Source of the DNA: Mesorhizobium erdmanii USDA 3471 | GTDB lineage: Bacteria; Pseudomonadota; Alphaproteobacteria; Rhizobiales; Rhizobiaceae | Length of the DNA stretch: 64,000 nt | Assembly (NCBI RefSeq): GCF_000472705.1 | Contig: NZ_AXAE01000021.1 | Span: 7,501-71,500 of the forward strand | Reading direction: 5' to 3' | In this document: positions 20,298 through 28,489 of the stretch, piece by piece | Layout: each line of letters begins with the position of its first letter | How positions within the stretch are numbered: position 1 is the stretch's first letter | Made by a program: the position numbers and the translations under genes | The notes under the pieces: generated by a model | What the model was told of the DNA's origin: nothing | What the model saw: only the letters and a program-made list of their open reading frames with translations | Databases searched by the model: none

Positions 20298-20567
20298 TCA
20301 GATTGCCGAGCCGTTGGCGAGCAGTTTGTCCAGCCGGCCTTCGGCCTCCAGATCATGGAGGTCGTCGCAGCCGCCGACATGCGTGTCACCGATGAAAATC
20401 TGCGGAAAGGTCGTGCGTCCGTGAGCGCGCGACATCATCTCCTGGCGCAATTCCGGCGAAAACGATGCATCATGCTCGGTATAGGCGACGCCCTTGCGCT
20501 CCAAGAGCCGCTTGGCCGCCGTGCAGTAACCGCACATCATGCGCGTATAGATCGTGACATCGACCAT
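20298..20567 (-). CDS. grxC: Glutaredoxin 3
   Basis: 89 residues, starting at the ATG at 20567 (MVDVTIYTR). The dithiol active site CGYC follows the first beta strand, and the glutathione-binding TFPQIFIGDTHVGGCDDL contains the cis-proline and the GG-C-DD motif. It reduces protein and glutathione-mixed disulfides in the cytoplasm. It is embedded in a much longer open frame that continues antisense-like through comF; only the last 89 codons are real. It lies 26 bases after comF and 10 bases before the nitrilase gene, probably one operon comF-grxC-nitrilase-DUF1178. Confidence 0.97.
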   Translation of the reverse strand: MVDVTIYTRMMCGYCTAAKRLLERKGVAYTEHDASFSPELRQEMMSRAHGRTTFPQIFIGDTHVGGCDDLHDLEAEGRLDKLLANGSAI

Positions 20568-20593
20568 GACGAATTTCCGTTTGCGTTGCCGAC

Positions 20594-21430
20594 TTATATA
20601 GTCGCGGACTCGTCCGCCCGGAAGTCCCCCGGTAACACACGCGCAAAGGTCAGTACGTCGACCGCGGCCGCACCTCCCCTTTTCAACGCCTTGGTCGCCG
20701 CGCGCACCGTGGCGCCCGTGGTGTAGACGTCGTCGATCAGAAGCACCCTGCGCCCGGCGATCTCGATTTCCGCCTCGGCAGGCACGCGGAAGGCGGCCCG
20801 CACGTTCTCCTCGCGCTGCTGCCGCTCCAGTCCGACCTGCTGACGGGTGAGCTTCACGCGCCGCATGGCGGAAGGCGCGAAGGACAGGCCGCTCAGCTCG
20901 CAAACCGCACGAGCCAGTTCCGCCGACTGGTTGAAACGCCGCCTGAAAAAGCGTCGCCAGTGCAGCGGCACCGGCACCACCACATCGGCCTCGGCGATGA
21001 GATCGGCGCCGGCGCGCACCATCCAGCGCGCCATCCACGGCGCCAGGTCGGTGCGATCCTGGTATTTCAGCCCTTGCACCATCTGGCGGGCGACGCCGGA
21101 ATAGGCCACGGCTGCACGCGCCCGCTCGAAGGGCGGCGGATCGGCGATCGCCTCGGCCGACAGAAAGCCTTCGCCCATATGGTGAGTGAACGGCGTGCCC
21201 ATCACCGGGCACCAGGGCCGTTCCAGGAGCCGCAACTTCGGCCAGCAGGCGCCGCACAGCACGCCGGGCTGCGAGACATGACGGCGGCAACCGGCGCAGA
21301 CGGGCGGAAACAAGATGCGTGCCGGCCAGGCCAGGGCTGACCGGGCTGCCGAGCGGGTGAGGTTCCTGATCTCGATGGACTTGATCTCCGGCATCGGATC
21401 GGCCACGTGGATGGTTCTCCGCGCCACCAT
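20594..21430 (-). CDS. ComF family protein (phosphoribosyltransferase-like)
   Basis: 278 residues if translation starts at ATG 21430, 266 if at 21394 (MPEIKSIEIR); neither has a strong ribosome site. The N-terminus has a four-cysteine zinc-finger-like pattern (CAGC ... CGAC, about 45-62). The C-terminal phosphoribosyltransferase domain has the PRPP loop VLLIDDVYTTGATV at about 229-242. ComF relatives are linked to DNA uptake in naturally competent bacteria, but in rhizobia the role is not established. It is divergent from the methyltransferase gene and heads the grxC operon. Confidence 0.92.
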   Translation of the reverse strand: MVARRTIHVADPMPEIKSIEIRNLTRSAARSALAWPARILFPPVCAGCRRHVSQPGVLCGACWPKLRLLERPWCPVMGTPFTHHMGEGFLSAEAIADPPPFERARAAVAYSGVARQMVQGLKYQDRTDLAPWMARWMVRAGADLIAEADVVVPVPLHWRRFFRRRFNQSAELARAVCELSGLSFAPSAMRRVKLTRQQVGLERQQREENVRAAFRVPAEAEIEIAGRRVLLIDDVYTTGATVRAATKALKRGGAAAVDVLTFARVLPGDFRADESATI

Positions 21431-21482
21431 ACCAATTGTTTCAAGGCGCGGACAAACAAGGACGCGCCCGTTGCAGCCTATT

Positions 21483-22343
21483 ATGGATACCTCTTTGTGG
21501 CTGGCGCACAAGCGGCGCGCGCTCGCCCAGCCGCTCGACGGCGCCGATTTCCTGATGGACCGTGCCGCCGATGACCTTGCCGACCGGCTGGGCGCCGTCG
21601 AGCGCCGGTTCGGCAAGGCGGCGGTGCTGTTTTGCCAGACATCGGCCGCGGCCGGCGTGCTCGCGGCGAGCGGCAAGGTGGCGGATATCCTCCGCGTCGA
21701 GACCGACGCGGCCTTCCTGAATGGTGCCGCCGGCTTGATCGCGCCGCTGGAAACCGTGCCCTTCGAGCCGCAAAGCCTCGATCTGGCGGTGTCGCTGCTG
21801 TCGCTGCAGGCGATGAACGACATTCCCGGCATGCTGATCCAGATCCGCCGCGCACTGCGGCCGGACGGGCTGTTCCTTGGTGCCTTTGCCGGCGCCGGCA
21901 CGCTCGGTGAGTTGCGCGAAAGCCTGCTTGCGGCCGAGACCGAGCTTTACGGCGGCGTCAGCCCGCGCGTCATCCCCTTCACCGACGTGCGCGATGCCGG
22001 CGCGCTGCTGCAGCGCGCCGGTCTCGCTCTGCCGGTCGCCGACGTCGAGACCGTGACGGTGCGCTATGCCAATCTGTTTGCCTTGATGGCCGATCTGCGC
22101 GCCATGGGTGAAACCAGCGCGCTCGCCGATCGCAGCCGGCGGCCGGGCACACGCGGGCTGTTTGCCCGTGCCGCTGAAATCTACGCCGAGCGGTTTTCCG
22201 ACCCCGACGGTCGGATCCGGGCAAGTTTCTCGATGGTCTGGATGTCCGGCTGGGCCCCCGATGCGTCGCAGCAGAAACCGCTGAAGCCCGGTTCAGCCAA
22301 GGTTTCGCTGAAGACGATCCTGGAAGGGTCCGACGAACACTGA
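21483..22343 (+). CDS. SAM-dependent methyltransferase, NDUFAF5/BioC-like
   Basis: 286 residues from ATG 21483 (MDTSLWLAHKRRAL). Class I fold of the type seen in mitochondrial NDUFAF5 and in alphaproteobacterial homologues: an AADDLADRL start, a VLFCQTSAAAG region in place of the usual glycine-rich SAM loop, then LAVSLLSLQAMNDIPGML and the IRRALRPDGLFLGAF strand. NDUFAF5 hydroxylates an arginine of complex I subunit NDUFS7 despite its methyltransferase fold, so the true reaction of this protein is open. The degenerate glycine motif (no GxGxG) is notable. Divergent from comF. Confidence 0.85.
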   Translation: MDTSLWLAHKRRALAQPLDGADFLMDRAADDLADRLGAVERRFGKAAVLFCQTSAAAGVLAASGKVADILRVETDAAFLNGAAGLIAPLETVPFEPQSLDLAVSLLSLQAMNDIPGMLIQIRRALRPDGLFLGAFAGAGTLGELRESLLAAETELYGGVSPRVIPFTDVRDAGALLQRAGLALPVADVETVTVRYANLFALMADLRAMGETSALADRSRRPGTRGLFARAAEIYAERFSDPDGRIRASFSMVWMSGWAPDASQQKPLKPGSAKVSLKTILEGSDEH

Positions 22344-22362
22344 ACGGCCGTCGCGATTGCGC

Positions 22363-22545
22363 TCAAGGCGCAGCGAATGCGTTCGCAAGCCTGCTGGTGT
22401 TGTCGCTGAACAGCCATGTGATCGAATTGAAGACCTGGCCGATGCCGCCGATGATCGTCAGCGACAAAACGCAGACGATCAGGGCGTATTCGACCGCCGT
22501 CGCGCCGGTCTCGTCTTTCAGAAAACGCAGCAGCACTGTTTTCAT
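22363..22545 (-). CDS. Flp family type IVb pilin
   Basis: 60 residues from ATG 22545 (MKTVLLRFLKDETG). The prepilin signature is clear: a short basic leader, then DETGATAVEYALIV with the conserved Glu-Tyr of Flp pilins at positions +5/+6 after the glycine, and one hydrophobic helix. CpaA-type prepilin peptidases cleave after the glycine; the mature pilin forms adhesive Tad pili. The rest of the tad/cpa locus is not nearby, so this is an orphan pilin copy. It may be a paralogue or relate to the small membrane protein gene just upstream. Confidence 0.9.
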   Translation of the reverse strand: MKTVLLRFLKDETGATAVEYALIVCVLSLTIIGGIGQVFNSITWLFSDNTSRLANAFAAP

Positions 22546-22656
22546 AGCCCTCGATCCCTCTTGCCAGGACCTTACCGCCGATCTGTTAAGAAAGGTTAAT
22601 GGCAAAGCCTTAACAGGCGGTGAAGCCGCCGCCTTTTCGCAAATATCTTAACCATG

Positions 22657-22971
22657 TCAGCAGTCGCCGCTGGTCCTCCCGTCGGATCCGATGATGCAGA
22701 CCGAACCGGGCTTTGCCTGCAGAACGCTGCGCCGAACCGTATAGGTGCTGCGATGACTGATCGAGCCGGTGGCCGTCATGTCGAGGCCGGGAAAATCGTT
22801 GCGCGCCGATTGCGAGCGCGTCTGGTTGTCGAGGAAAGGGGTGGCGATCAACGCCAGCGCCACCACGGCCGACCCGAACAGCAGCGTGATGCGCAGGATG
22901 CCCATGCCCGCATCGGCGGCACGGAAGCCGCGGTCGGGCCGGATCGAATCCCAATCCCTGTCCAGGCTCAT
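22657..22971 (-). CDS. Small single-pass membrane protein, hypothetical
   Basis: 104 residues from ATG 22971 (MSLDRDWDSIRPDRGF). A short cytoplasmic N-terminus precedes one hydrophobic helix (ITLLFGSAVVALALIATPF), followed by a polar extracytoplasmic tail with two cysteines near the end (VCIIGSDG, SGDC) that could form a disulfide. I do not recognise a family. It lies upstream of the Flp pilin on the same strand, 111 bases apart, and rhizobial genomes often keep a small TM protein beside an orphan Flp gene. A pilus-related role is only a guess. Confidence 0.72.
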   Translation of the reverse strand: MSLDRDWDSIRPDRGFRAADAGMGILRITLLFGSAVVALALIATPFLDNQTRSQSARNDFPGLDMTATGSISHRSTYTVRRSVLQAKPGSVCIIGSDGRTSGDC

Positions 22972-23089
22972 AGTATCGCTCCCCAGCAAATCGGCGACAT
23001 GGCCGCGAAACCACGGCCATCCATCAATTTTTCATGATCAGATAAATCTTCCATTAACGCTGGCTGATATGGACCGGGAGCCGGTCCTC

Positions 23090-23166
23090 AGAGCAATTCA
23101 AGGAAAGTGTGAAGCGGTTTTCCCGGGAGAAGCGCATAGCGCTTCCCCTTGGGAATGCATCAAAAG
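23090..23166. repeat. Interspersed palindromic repeat, copy 1
   Basis: Begins AGAGCAATTC and contains the palindrome GAAGCGCATAGCGCTTC (7-bp arms around ATA) and CCCCTTGGGAAT. A second copy lies at 29094-29219 with high identity over about 75 bases. From memory this resembles a repeat family common in Mesorhizobium intergenic regions. Confidence 0.8.
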
Positions 23167-23170
23167 ATAG

Positions 23171-23602
23171 TCAAAGCAGGTCGATGAGGAACGGAATCAG
23201 CGGCGCGTCGGCCGGCGGCATCGGATAGCCGCGCATCTCTTTCGGCCGCACCCATTTCAGCGCCTGCCCTTCCCGAGGCTGGGCAATGCCGCGGAAGCGG
23301 CGGCAGACGAACAGCGGCATCAGGAGATGGAAGTCGTCATAGGAATGGCTGGCGAAGGTGAGTGGCGCGAGGCACGGGATCTCGGTCTCGATGCCGATCT
23401 CTTCGTGCAGTTCACGGATGATGCATTGTTCCGGCGTTTCGCCGGGCTCGACCTTGCCACCGGGAAATTCCCACAGGCCGGCCAGCTGCTTGCCCTCGGG
23501 CCGCTGCGCCAGGAGCACGCGACCGTCGGCGTCGACCAGCGCACAAGCGGCGACCAGGAGCAGGCGCTTGCCGGTTTTCGTCAGGTCGTCGACTTCACTC
23601 AT
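23171..23602 (-). CDS. mutT: 8-oxo-dGTP diphosphatase MutT (Nudix)
   Basis: 143 residues. The Nudix box begins GKVEPGETPEQ and ends RELHEEIGI, matching Gx5Ex7REUxEExGU. The short MutT architecture and LLAQRPEGKQLAGLWEFPGG point to 8-oxo-dGTP hydrolysis, which removes oxidised nucleotides before they enter DNA. The start overlaps the end of the GNAT gene by 8 bases, and the argJ-GNAT-mutT order is conserved in rhizobia, so the three are probably one transcript. Confidence 0.95.
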   Translation of the reverse strand: MSEVDDLTKTGKRLLLVAACALVDADGRVLLAQRPEGKQLAGLWEFPGGKVEPGETPEQCIIRELHEEIGIETEIPCLAPLTFASHSYDDFHLLMPLFVCRRFRGIAQPREGQALKWVRPKEMRGYPMPPADAPLIPFLIDLL

Positions 23603-24371
23603 GGCCGGGCGGCCGGCGATAGTGATAGCGATAGACTTCCTCGAAGCCGAGCGACCGATAGAGCGCCAGCGCCGGCATATTGCCGGCCTCGACCTGCAGC
23701 CAGGCTTCCCGCGCTCCGCGCAGCCGCGCCCATTTCAGCGCCGACAGGATCAGGTTGCGGCCGTGGCCCTTGTTGCGGGCCGATTTGTCGGTGGCGACCT
23801 CGAACAGGCCGGCGAGATCGCCATCATGCACGCAGATCAGCGTCGCCAGCGCCTCGGCTCCATCTTCGAGCGCGAACAACCCGGCCTCCGGCTGGATGGC
23901 GCCGATGATCTCCGACAGGCCTGGCCGCAGCGACACGTCCGAGCCGCTGACCTTGAGCGACGCGCCGATGAAGCGGCTGATGTCCTTGAGCGGAATCTGG
24001 TCCATGGCGGCATCGAGCTGGGCATCGGCCAGCGGCAGCCGCATGACCAGCGATTCGTCGAACCGGCTCCAGCCCTCCTTGTCGAGATGACTGGCCAGAT
24101 CGGGACCCGACAGTGGTGACATGCGGAACGTCAGCGGCCTGCCATACGCATCGAAACGTCGGCTGGCCCGGCCGATACGGTCGGCCATGTGCTGGGTGTC
24201 GCCGGGATCGAGCGGGTTGACCGAATTCAGCCGCTTGGCCGGATGGCCGGCCGTCAGCCGCACCACCCAGGTGCCGTCATAGTGGACGGCGGCCGCCGGC
24301 CAGGCGCGAAAGCCGGCCGCCTCGTAGCGGCGCACGATCGCGAGCATGCTTGCCGGATGCCTGGAAGCCAA
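23595..24371 (-). CDS. GNAT family N-acetyltransferase
   Basis: About 258 residues. I place the start at TTG 24371 (LASRHPASMLAIV) because GGAG sits 9 bases upstream, overlapping the argJ stop; ATG 24347 is the alternative. An N-terminal half without recognised motifs precedes a C-terminal GNAT core: VATDKSARNKGHGRNLILSA (the acetyl-CoA pyrophosphate loop, RNKGHG) and LQVEAGNMPALALYRSLGF. It acetylates an unknown amine. It lies between argJ and mutT with tight spacing on both sides. The N-terminal part may be a second, degenerate GNAT fold. Confidence 0.88.
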   Translation of the reverse strand: MASRHPASMLAIVRRYEAAGFRAWPAAAVHYDGTWVVRLTAGHPAKRLNSVNPLDPGDTQHMADRIGRASRRFDAYGRPLTFRMSPLSGPDLASHLDKEGWSRFDESLVMRLPLADAQLDAAMDQIPLKDISRFIGASLKVSGSDVSLRPGLSEIIGAIQPEAGLFALEDGAEALATLICVHDGDLAGLFEVATDKSARNKGHGRNLILSALKWARLRGAREAWLQVEAGNMPALALYRSLGFEEVYRYHYRRPPGHE

Positions 24372-24376
24372 AACCG

Positions 24377-25618
24377 TCAGCTCCGGTAGTCGCCGTTGAT
24401 GGCGACATATTCCTTGGTGAGGTCGCAGGTCCACACCGTCGCCTTGCCGCGACCGATGCCGATATCGGCGCGAATGCGGATATCGTCGCGTTTCATGTAG
24501 GCCGAAGTCTTTTCTTCCGAATAGGCCGGATCGCGTTCGCCCTCATGTGCCAGCCGGTTGTCGCCGAACCAGATCGACAGCCGGTCGCGGTCGGCGGGCT
24601 CGCCGGCCTTGCCGACGGCCATGACGACGCGGCCCCAATTGGCGTCCTCGCCGGCGACCGCCGTCTTGACCAGCGGCGAATTGGCGATCGACAGGGCGAT
24701 ACGCTTGGCCGAGCGGGCCGATTTGGCGCCAGTGACGGTGACTTCGACCTGCTTGCGGGCGCCCTCGCCGTCGCGCACCACTTGCAGCGCCAGCGACTTC
24801 AGCACCTTGCCTAGCGCCCGGCGGAACTGGCCAAGGCGGGCATCTTTCGGGTCGGTTATCTCAGGCGCACCGCGCTTCGCGGCCTTGCCGGTGGCGAAGA
24901 TGAGCAGCGTGTCGCTGGTCGAGGTGTCGCTGTCGACGGTGACCGCGTTGAAGGTCTTGGCCGTGCCGCGCGACAACAGGTCCTGCAGCACGGGGGCCGC
25001 GATCGGCGCGTCGGTAGCAACGAAGGACAGCATCGTCGCCATGTCGGGCGCGATCATGCCCGCGCCCTTGGAGATGCCGTTGATGGTGACGTCGGTGTCG
25101 CCAAGCTTGACCGTCTGCGTCGCCACTTTCGGATAGGTATCCGTGGTCATGATGGCCTTCGCCGCCTCTGTCCACAGATCGGGCTTGCCGTCGCTGACCA
25201 GCCCGCCGAGCAGATGGCTGAACTTGGTCGTGTCGAGCGGCTCGCCGATGACGCCGGTCGACGCCAGGAAAACCTCACCTGGCGTGCAGCCGGCCGCCTT
25301 GGCCGCCGCCTCGCCCGTAAGCGCGGTGGATTCGCGGCCCTTCTTGCCGGTGAAGGCGTTGGCGTTGCCGGAATTGACGACCAGCACTCGTGCCTTGCCG
25401 GCGGCAAGGTTCTGCCGGCAGAAATCGACCGGCGCCGAGGGACATTTCGACTTGGTGAACACGCCGGCGACCGTGGTGCCGGCATCGAAGACCATGGCCA
25501 GCAGGTCGGTGCGGTTCTTGTACTTTATCCCGGCTTCGGCGGTGGCGATGCGCACCCCTTCGATGACGGGCATCTTGGGGTATTTCTTCGGCGCGAGCGG
25601 CGAAATCGTCGTGGACAT
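24377..25618 (-). CDS. argJ: Bifunctional ornithine acetyltransferase / N-acetylglutamate synthase
   Basis: 413 residues. The autoprocessing site is visible in KGAGMIAPDMATMLSF: cleavage between Ala194 and Thr195 frees the catalytic Thr195. The enzyme recycles the acetyl group from acetylornithine to glutamate in arginine synthesis and, as the bifunctional type, can also use acetyl-CoA. It is the first gene of an operon with the GNAT and mutT genes. The upstream gap of 155 bases to the divergent caspase-like gene should hold its promoter. Confidence 0.97.
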   Translation of the reverse strand: MSTTISPLAPKKYPKMPVIEGVRIATAEAGIKYKNRTDLLAMVFDAGTTVAGVFTKSKCPSAPVDFCRQNLAAGKARVLVVNSGNANAFTGKKGRESTALTGEAAAKAAGCTPGEVFLASTGVIGEPLDTTKFSHLLGGLVSDGKPDLWTEAAKAIMTTDTYPKVATQTVKLGDTDVTINGISKGAGMIAPDMATMLSFVATDAPIAAPVLQDLLSRGTAKTFNAVTVDSDTSTSDTLLIFATGKAAKRGAPEITDPKDARLGQFRRALGKVLKSLALQVVRDGEGARKQVEVTVTGAKSARSAKRIALSIANSPLVKTAVAGEDANWGRVVMAVGKAGEPADRDRLSIWFGDNRLAHEGERDPAYSEEKTSAYMKRDDIRIRADIGIGRGKATVWTCDLTKEYVAINGDYRS

Positions 25619-25773
25619 GGGGACCTCGGGCGGGAAAATCGCAAAGGGAAGGCCGGTTTGCCCGATACGGGGCGCCGGCGCAAGGGCGTTTTCGCCGCGC
25701 CTGCCGGGCGGTGGACCAAGCCGGATTAAGCCTGCATTTCAAATCCGTTGGCGTCGCCAGGGCCTGTGGCGCT

Positions 25774-27015
25774 ATGATCGTGCCCATGGGCAGGCTTGCG
25801 ATCCTCGCGTGGGCGTTTCTGGGTCTTCTTCTGTTGCGCGCCGACGCTGAGCCGGCGCGGCGCGTGGCGCTCGTCATCGGCAACGGCACCTATGCCGAGG
25901 CCGGCACGCTGGCCAATCCGGTCAACGATGCGCTCGATATCGCCGACAAGCTGCGTTCAATCGGTTTCGAGGTCATCGAAGGCAATGATCTCGGCAAGCG
26001 CGAGCTTGAACGCAGCATCGGAGAATTCTCCGATGCCCTCGCAGGTGCCGGGGTCGGGCTTTTCTATTATGCCGGCCACGGCCTGCAGGTCGACGGACGC
26101 AATTACATCGTACCGGTCGACGCCAGGCTCGACATGCCGGTCAAGCTGCAGCTCGAAGCGGTGCCGATCGACGAAGTCCTCGACATCATGGAACAGCAGA
26201 CCAAGGTCAGCCTGGTGTTTCTCGACGCCTGCCGCAACAACCCGTTTGCCCGCGGTCTAAGCCGCACCGCCACCACGCGCTCGGCGACGGCGCTCGCCGG
26301 CCTGGCGCAGTTCGATTCGACGCGCGGCTCGTTCATCGCCTTTTCGACGGCGCCGGGCGCCGTCGCCATGGACGGCACCGGGCGCAACTCGCCTTTTGCC
26401 GCCGCCCTCTTGCGGCACATCGCCGAGCCGGGCCAGAGCATCAATGACATGATGATCACGGTGCGCCGCGACGTGGTTTCGCAAACCCGCGAAGGCCAGC
26501 GCCCCTGGGAGCAGGGTTCGCTGCTCGAACGCTTTGAATTCGTCCCAGGTGATGGGCCTGCCCCGGAGCCCAAGGCGGCGGCCGAGCCGGCGCCGGCCTC
26601 GCAGGTTGCGGCGCTGGAGCGCTCGGTGGGAGACGACAAGGCCTCGATCGAAAAATTCCTGCGCCGGGACTACCTGACGCCGGACGCCAAGGCGATGAGC
26701 GAGACCGTCAGGCGGATCTACGGCTCGTCGGCCACCATTTTCGGTTCACGCTACGACGCCGATGCCATCGTCAAGGTGAAGACCGACTGGTTCGCGCAAT
26801 GGGCCTCGTGGTCGCTCGGGCTGGAACCGGGCAGCCTGGAGATCACCCCGCATGGCGCGGACCGCGCCGATGCCGCCTTTGCCATGCGCTATGACTATGT
26901 GCCGAAGGACAAGGCGGCGGCGCGGCTGACCGGCAAGGCGCGGGTCACGCTCGGGCTGGTCAAGGCCGAGGACGGCTGGCGCATCGAATCCGAAACCTCG
27001 CAAGCAATGCAATGA
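25774..27015 (+). CDS. Exported caspase-like (peptidase C14) protein
   Basis: 413 residues from ATG 25774; ATG 25786 and GTG 25711 are alternatives. A signal peptide or membrane anchor (LAILAWAFLGLLLLRADA) precedes a caspase/metacaspase domain: RVALVIGNGTYAEAGTL, the catalytic His102 in YYAGHG and Cys153 in FLDACRNNPF. The substrate pocket residues DxxRDxx of metacaspases are not obvious. The C-terminal 150 residues (from about 290) form a separate domain with a helix-rich start and beta strands ending in RVTLGLVKAEDGWRIESET, without a known name. Bacterial orthocaspases of this type occur widely in rhizobia; role unknown. Export to the periplasm is inferred from the leader. Confidence 0.88.
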   Translation: MIVPMGRLAILAWAFLGLLLLRADAEPARRVALVIGNGTYAEAGTLANPVNDALDIADKLRSIGFEVIEGNDLGKRELERSIGEFSDALAGAGVGLFYYAGHGLQVDGRNYIVPVDARLDMPVKLQLEAVPIDEVLDIMEQQTKVSLVFLDACRNNPFARGLSRTATTRSATALAGLAQFDSTRGSFIAFSTAPGAVAMDGTGRNSPFAAALLRHIAEPGQSINDMMITVRRDVVSQTREGQRPWEQGSLLERFEFVPGDGPAPEPKAAAEPAPASQVAALERSVGDDKASIEKFLRRDYLTPDAKAMSETVRRIYGSSATIFGSRYDADAIVKVKTDWFAQWASWSLGLEPGSLEITPHGADRADAAFAMRYDYVPKDKAAARLTGKARVTLGLVKAEDGWRIESETSQAMQ

Positions 27016-27036
27016 CGCGTTGATCCGGGCGCGAAT

Positions 27037-28254
27037 TCACGCGCTTTCGCGCGAAATGAACTCGGCCGCGAAACAGAGCAGCGCTGCAACCGGCAGCGCC
27101 AGGCCGATCCAGGACACCAGCGGCCAGCCGCCTTGCGCGTAGGCCCAACCGCCGACGCCCGAGCCGATCGCACCGGCGATGAAGAATGTCGCCATGTAAA
27201 GCCCGTTCAGGCGGCTGCGATGCGCGGCGCCGAACGCGAACAGGTCGCGATAGCCGAGGACAAGGTTGGCCTGCACCCCGAAGTCGAGCACGATGGCGGC
27301 CGCGACCAGCAACGCCAGCGAAAGCGGCGAACCGCTGCGGGCGATGTGGGTTATGAGAAACGCCACGGCGACGCACAGCATGGCAAAGACGGTCGCCGGC
27401 CGGCTCCATCCGCGGTCGGCAACCCTTCCCGCGAGCGGCGCGGCGATCGCGCCGGCGACGCCGGCCAACGCGAACAAGCCGATGCCGCTCTGCGTCAAGC
27501 CATAATCAGGCCCGGCCAGCAGCAGCGGCGTCGTCGTCCAGAACAGGCTGAAAGCCGCGAACAGGAACGCCTGATAAAGCGCCCGGCGTCTCAGCACCGG
27601 CGTCGTGCGCGCAATGTCGACCATGGACGACAAAAGCGCGCCGTAGCTCAGACGTGCGGTCGGCACGCGCCTGGGCAGCGCAAACCGCAGCACCACGATC
27701 AGCAGGATCATGACAGTGCAGGAGGTGAAGTAGACCACATGCCAGGACGACAGCGCGGTGATGAAGCTGGAGAACGGGCGTGACAGCATTATCCCCAGCA
27801 ACAACCCGACCGAGACATTGCCGACCACGCGGCCACGCCTGGCTTCCGGCGCCAGGTGCGCGGCATAGGGGATAAGGCTCTGCACCGCGACCGAGCCCAG
27901 GCCGACAAACAGCATCGCGGCCAGAAAGGCCGCCGGCCGCGTTGAAATCGCCGCGCCCAGCAAGGCGAGCGTTGCAACGGCGAGTATGCCAAGCACTAGC
28001 CTGCGATTCTCCATAAGGTCGCCAAGCGGCACGATAAAGAGCAGGCCTACCACGTAGCCGATCTGAGCCATCGTAACGATCAGGCCGGCCGCATGTGGCG
28101 GCAGGCCAAGCTCGGCACCGATCGGGCCGATCAAGGGCTGCGCGTAATAGATGTTGGCAACGATCAGCCCGCAGGCGGCCGCCAGCAAGAAGGTCATCCA
28201 ATTCGAGATTGTCGTCTCGGCGGGGGCTGAGCCGGATGCGATAATGGTCGTCAT
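27037..28254 (-). CDS. MFS transporter (NepI/YdhP-like sugar-efflux type)
   Basis: 405 residues from ATG 28254 (MTTIIASGSAPAETT); ATG 28266 would add four codons but starts inside the operator region. Twelve hydrophobic helices. Motif A-like GDLMENRRLVLG and the first helix ANIYYAQPLIGPIGAELGLP match the MFS group with ANxYxxQPL that includes many TetR-regulated exporters in rhizobia. Substrate unknown. It is divergent from a TetR regulator with twin operator-like sites between, so it is probably induced when the regulator binds its ligand. Confidence 0.9.
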   Translation of the reverse strand: MTTIIASGSAPAETTISNWMTFLLAAACGLIVANIYYAQPLIGPIGAELGLPPHAAGLIVTMAQIGYVVGLLFIVPLGDLMENRRLVLGILAVATLALLGAAISTRPAAFLAAMLFVGLGSVAVQSLIPYAAHLAPEARRGRVVGNVSVGLLLGIMLSRPFSSFITALSSWHVVYFTSCTVMILLIVVLRFALPRRVPTARLSYGALLSSMVDIARTTPVLRRRALYQAFLFAAFSLFWTTTPLLLAGPDYGLTQSGIGLFALAGVAGAIAAPLAGRVADRGWSRPATVFAMLCVAVAFLITHIARSGSPLSLALLVAAAIVLDFGVQANLVLGYRDLFAFGAAHRSRLNGLYMATFFIAGAIGSGVGGWAYAQGGWPLVSWIGLALPVAALLCFAAEFISRESA

Positions 28255-28267
28255 GGCGATACCCATC

Positions 28268-28309
28268 GGAACGGAACGTTTCGTTGAATAGAACGAACCG
28301 TTCCGTTTC
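28268..28309. promoter_or_regulatory. Twin inverted TetR operator-like sites
   Basis: Two 15-base sites in opposite orientation: 28268-28282 and 28295-28309. Aligned on one strand they agree at 13 of 15 positions and share AACGGAACG. Their centres are 27 bases apart. They lie just upstream of the MFS gene, in the gap shared with the TetR gene, and would cover its promoter. Confidence 0.6.
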
Positions 28310-28489
28310 GTCAAGCGATGATGTATGAACGTCTCTTGGCGTCGGCACATTTTGCGGCCAGATGGCTTATTGGCGTCCGCTGGGATGCTGCAAAGGAACG
28401 CGCGCTTTTCCCGGGGCGGGACAGGCGAACAGTTGCCGGCAGGTTGTCGTTTCAGCCGGGACGAGCAACCGCTTTGGGAGGAACGGTTA

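Noticed and set aside
25774..27015. Caspase-like gene as part of a defence system (for example a CRISPR- or gasdermin-linked protease)
   Set aside because: It has an export leader and no gasdermin, Cas or TPR partner in the neighbourhood.
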